DNA of 5,824 bases from Propionibacteriaceae bacterium (GTDB lineage Bacteria; Actinomycetota; Actinomycetes; Propionibacteriales; Propionibacteriaceae), in the NCBI GenBank assembly GCA_031268065.1, contig JAIRXX010000107.1:1-5824 (forward strand), written 5' to 3'. The notes below the pieces were generated by a model. That model had not been told where the DNA came from and did not search any database. It saw only the letters and a program-made list of their open reading frames with translations. Within the stretch, counting starts at the first letter, position 1; each line of letters starts with the position of its first letter. This document shows positions 5,063 to 5,824 of the stretch, in pieces. The position numbers were made by a program, and so were the translations under genes.

Positions 5063-5824
5063 ATGACCCCAAGTCAAACGCCGACGATGCGCACCGGGGC
5101 GCAGGCTTTGATCGAATCGCTGGAACGGGTCGGCGTCGAGGTAATCTTCGGAATCCCTGGCGGGACCATCTTGCCCGCCTACGATCCGCTTTACGACTCG
5201 AAGATCAGGCACATCTTGGTGCGGCACGAGCAAGGGGCGGGCCATGCCGCCGAGGGATACGCGGTGGCGACCGGCAAAGTCGGTGTCTGCATGGCCACGT
5301 CGGGGCCGGGAGCCACGAATCTGGTGACGGCTATCAGCAACGCCTATATGGACTCCGTTCCGATAGTGGCGATCACCGGGCAGGTGGCCAGCACGGCGAT
5401 TGGCACTGACGCCTTCCAAGAGGCGGATATTCGCGGAATCACCTTCCCGATCACCAAGCACAGCTATTTGGTCACCCGAGCCGAAGACATCCCCAGCGCG
5501 GTGCTTGCCGCGTTCGTGCTGGCCAAGAGCGGGCGCCCTGGGCCGGTGCTGGTTGACATCGCCAAGGACGCCCTGGCTTCGACAGCGCCCTTTGAATGGC
5601 CAGAAGACCTGGTGTTGCCCGGATATAGGCCGACGTTGAAGCCGCATCCCCGGCAGATCAGGGAGGCGGCCCGGCTCATCAAGGAGGCCGAAAGGCCGGT
5701 GCTCTACGTCGGTGGCGGGGTCTGCAAGGCGAAGGCCTACAGCCAGTTGGCGGAATTGGTGGAAATCACCGGGATACCCGTCGTCACCACTTTGATGGCC
5801 AGGGGCGCCATCCCCGATTCGCAC
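5063..5824 (+). CDS. ilvB: Acetolactate synthase, large (catalytic) subunit, N-terminal part (3' end outside window)
   Basis: The frame runs open for 254 codons to the window edge; a full large subunit is about 560-620 residues, so this is the N-terminal ThDP-binding domain and the start of the central FAD-binding domain. The enzyme condenses two pyruvates to acetolactate, or pyruvate with 2-ketobutyrate, as the first common step of Val, Leu and Ile synthesis. Diagnostic motifs are [15 protein letters not shown] (27-41), [14 protein letters not shown] (54-67) with the ThDP-activating Glu56, [12 protein letters not shown] (80-91), [11 protein letters not shown] (113-123), PITKHSYLV (129-137), [11 protein letters not shown] (156-166) and [17 protein letters not shown] (238-254). 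The ATG at 5063 has a purine-rich ribosome site and the N-terminal extension usual in actinobacteria. Upstream are a promoter and a leader-peptide attenuator, so expression should rise when Val/Leu-tRNA charging falls. The regulatory subunit ilvN and ilvC are expected downstream but are not visible. Confidence 0.96.
   Translation, partial: MTPSQTPTMRTGAQALIESLERVGVEVIFGIPGGTILPAYDPLYDSKIRHILVRHEQGAGHAAEGYAVATGKVGVCMATSGPGATNLVTAISNAYMDSVPIVAITGQVASTAIGTDAFQEADIRGITFPITKHSYLVTRAEDIPSAVLAAFVLAKSGRPGPVLVDIAKDALASTAPFEWPEDLVLPGYRPTLKPHPRQIREAARLIKEAERPVLYVGGGVCKAKAYSQLAELVEITGIPVVTTLMARGAIPDSH

Noticed and set aside
5387..5395. Ala at the IlvB position where plant enzymes have the herbicide-site Pro (QVP to QVA)
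   Set aside because: Residues other than Pro are normal there in bacterial acetolactate synthases, so this is not evidence of resistance.
4951..5409. Plus-strand open frame overlapping the ilvB start in another frame
   Set aside because: It runs through the terminator and out of frame through IlvB; no family features.
4958..5824. Long minus-strand open frame opposite ilvB and its leader
   Set aside because: It is antisense to the clearly conserved IlvB frame and crosses the attenuator; the translation is low-complexity Arg/Gly/His-rich.

Overview
This is a chromosomal window of housekeeping character from a high-GC Gram-positive bacterium (Actinomycetota). Evidence for that: GC-rich third codon positions, a GTG-started EF-Tu with the actinobacterial [16 protein letters not shown] N-terminus, TANNNT-type -10 elements placed directly in front of start codons that lack Shine-Dalgarno sequences, and a secreted SpoIID/LytB protein carrying LGFP-type repeats. 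Some EF-Tu details (PHCNIG near the N-terminus, [18 protein letters not shown]) recall Propionibacteriaceae-like lineages, but this is from memory and family-level placement is tentative. No mobile element, CRISPR array, tRNA or rRNA was seen.

Layout, left to right. (1) 1-298: the 3' end of an FtsX/MacB-type ABC transporter permease. (2) 299-625: a gene-free stretch holding the likely tuf promoter and leader. (3) 626-1831: tuf (elongation factor Tu), closed by a very strong perfect inverted repeat at 1854-1896. (4) 1925-2686: hisF, histidine biosynthesis, apparently transcribed from its own leaderless promoter. (5) 2785-3183: a small histidine-triad (HIT) protein, also probably leaderless. 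(6) 3170-4744, minus strand: an exported SpoIID/LytB-domain protein with a C-terminal LGFP-type region; it converges on the HIT gene and their ends overlap by 14 bp. (7) 4745-5062: a divergent regulatory region with an unexplained repeat/hairpin-rich patch at 4801-4876, then a complete-looking branched-chain amino acid attenuator: consensus -35, a 13-residue leader peptide with Leu-Val-Val, competing hairpins and an intrinsic terminator with a T6 tract. (8) 5063-5824: the 5' part of ilvB, acetolactate synthase large subunit, running off the window.

Functionally the genes are a mix of translation (tuf), amino acid biosynthesis (hisF, ilvB), nucleotide hydrolysis (HIT), envelope/peptidoglycan work (SpoIID-LGFP) and membrane transport. 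Only ilvB has a readable regulatory circuit: translation of the leader peptide should report charged tRNA-Val/tRNA-Leu and set read-through into ilvB. I found no undescribed multi-gene system. The most informative items are the ilvB attenuator with a seemingly leaderless leader peptide, three leaderless start candidates in one window, a tuf gene outside the usual str-operon context, and the permuted motif order of the SpoIID protein.
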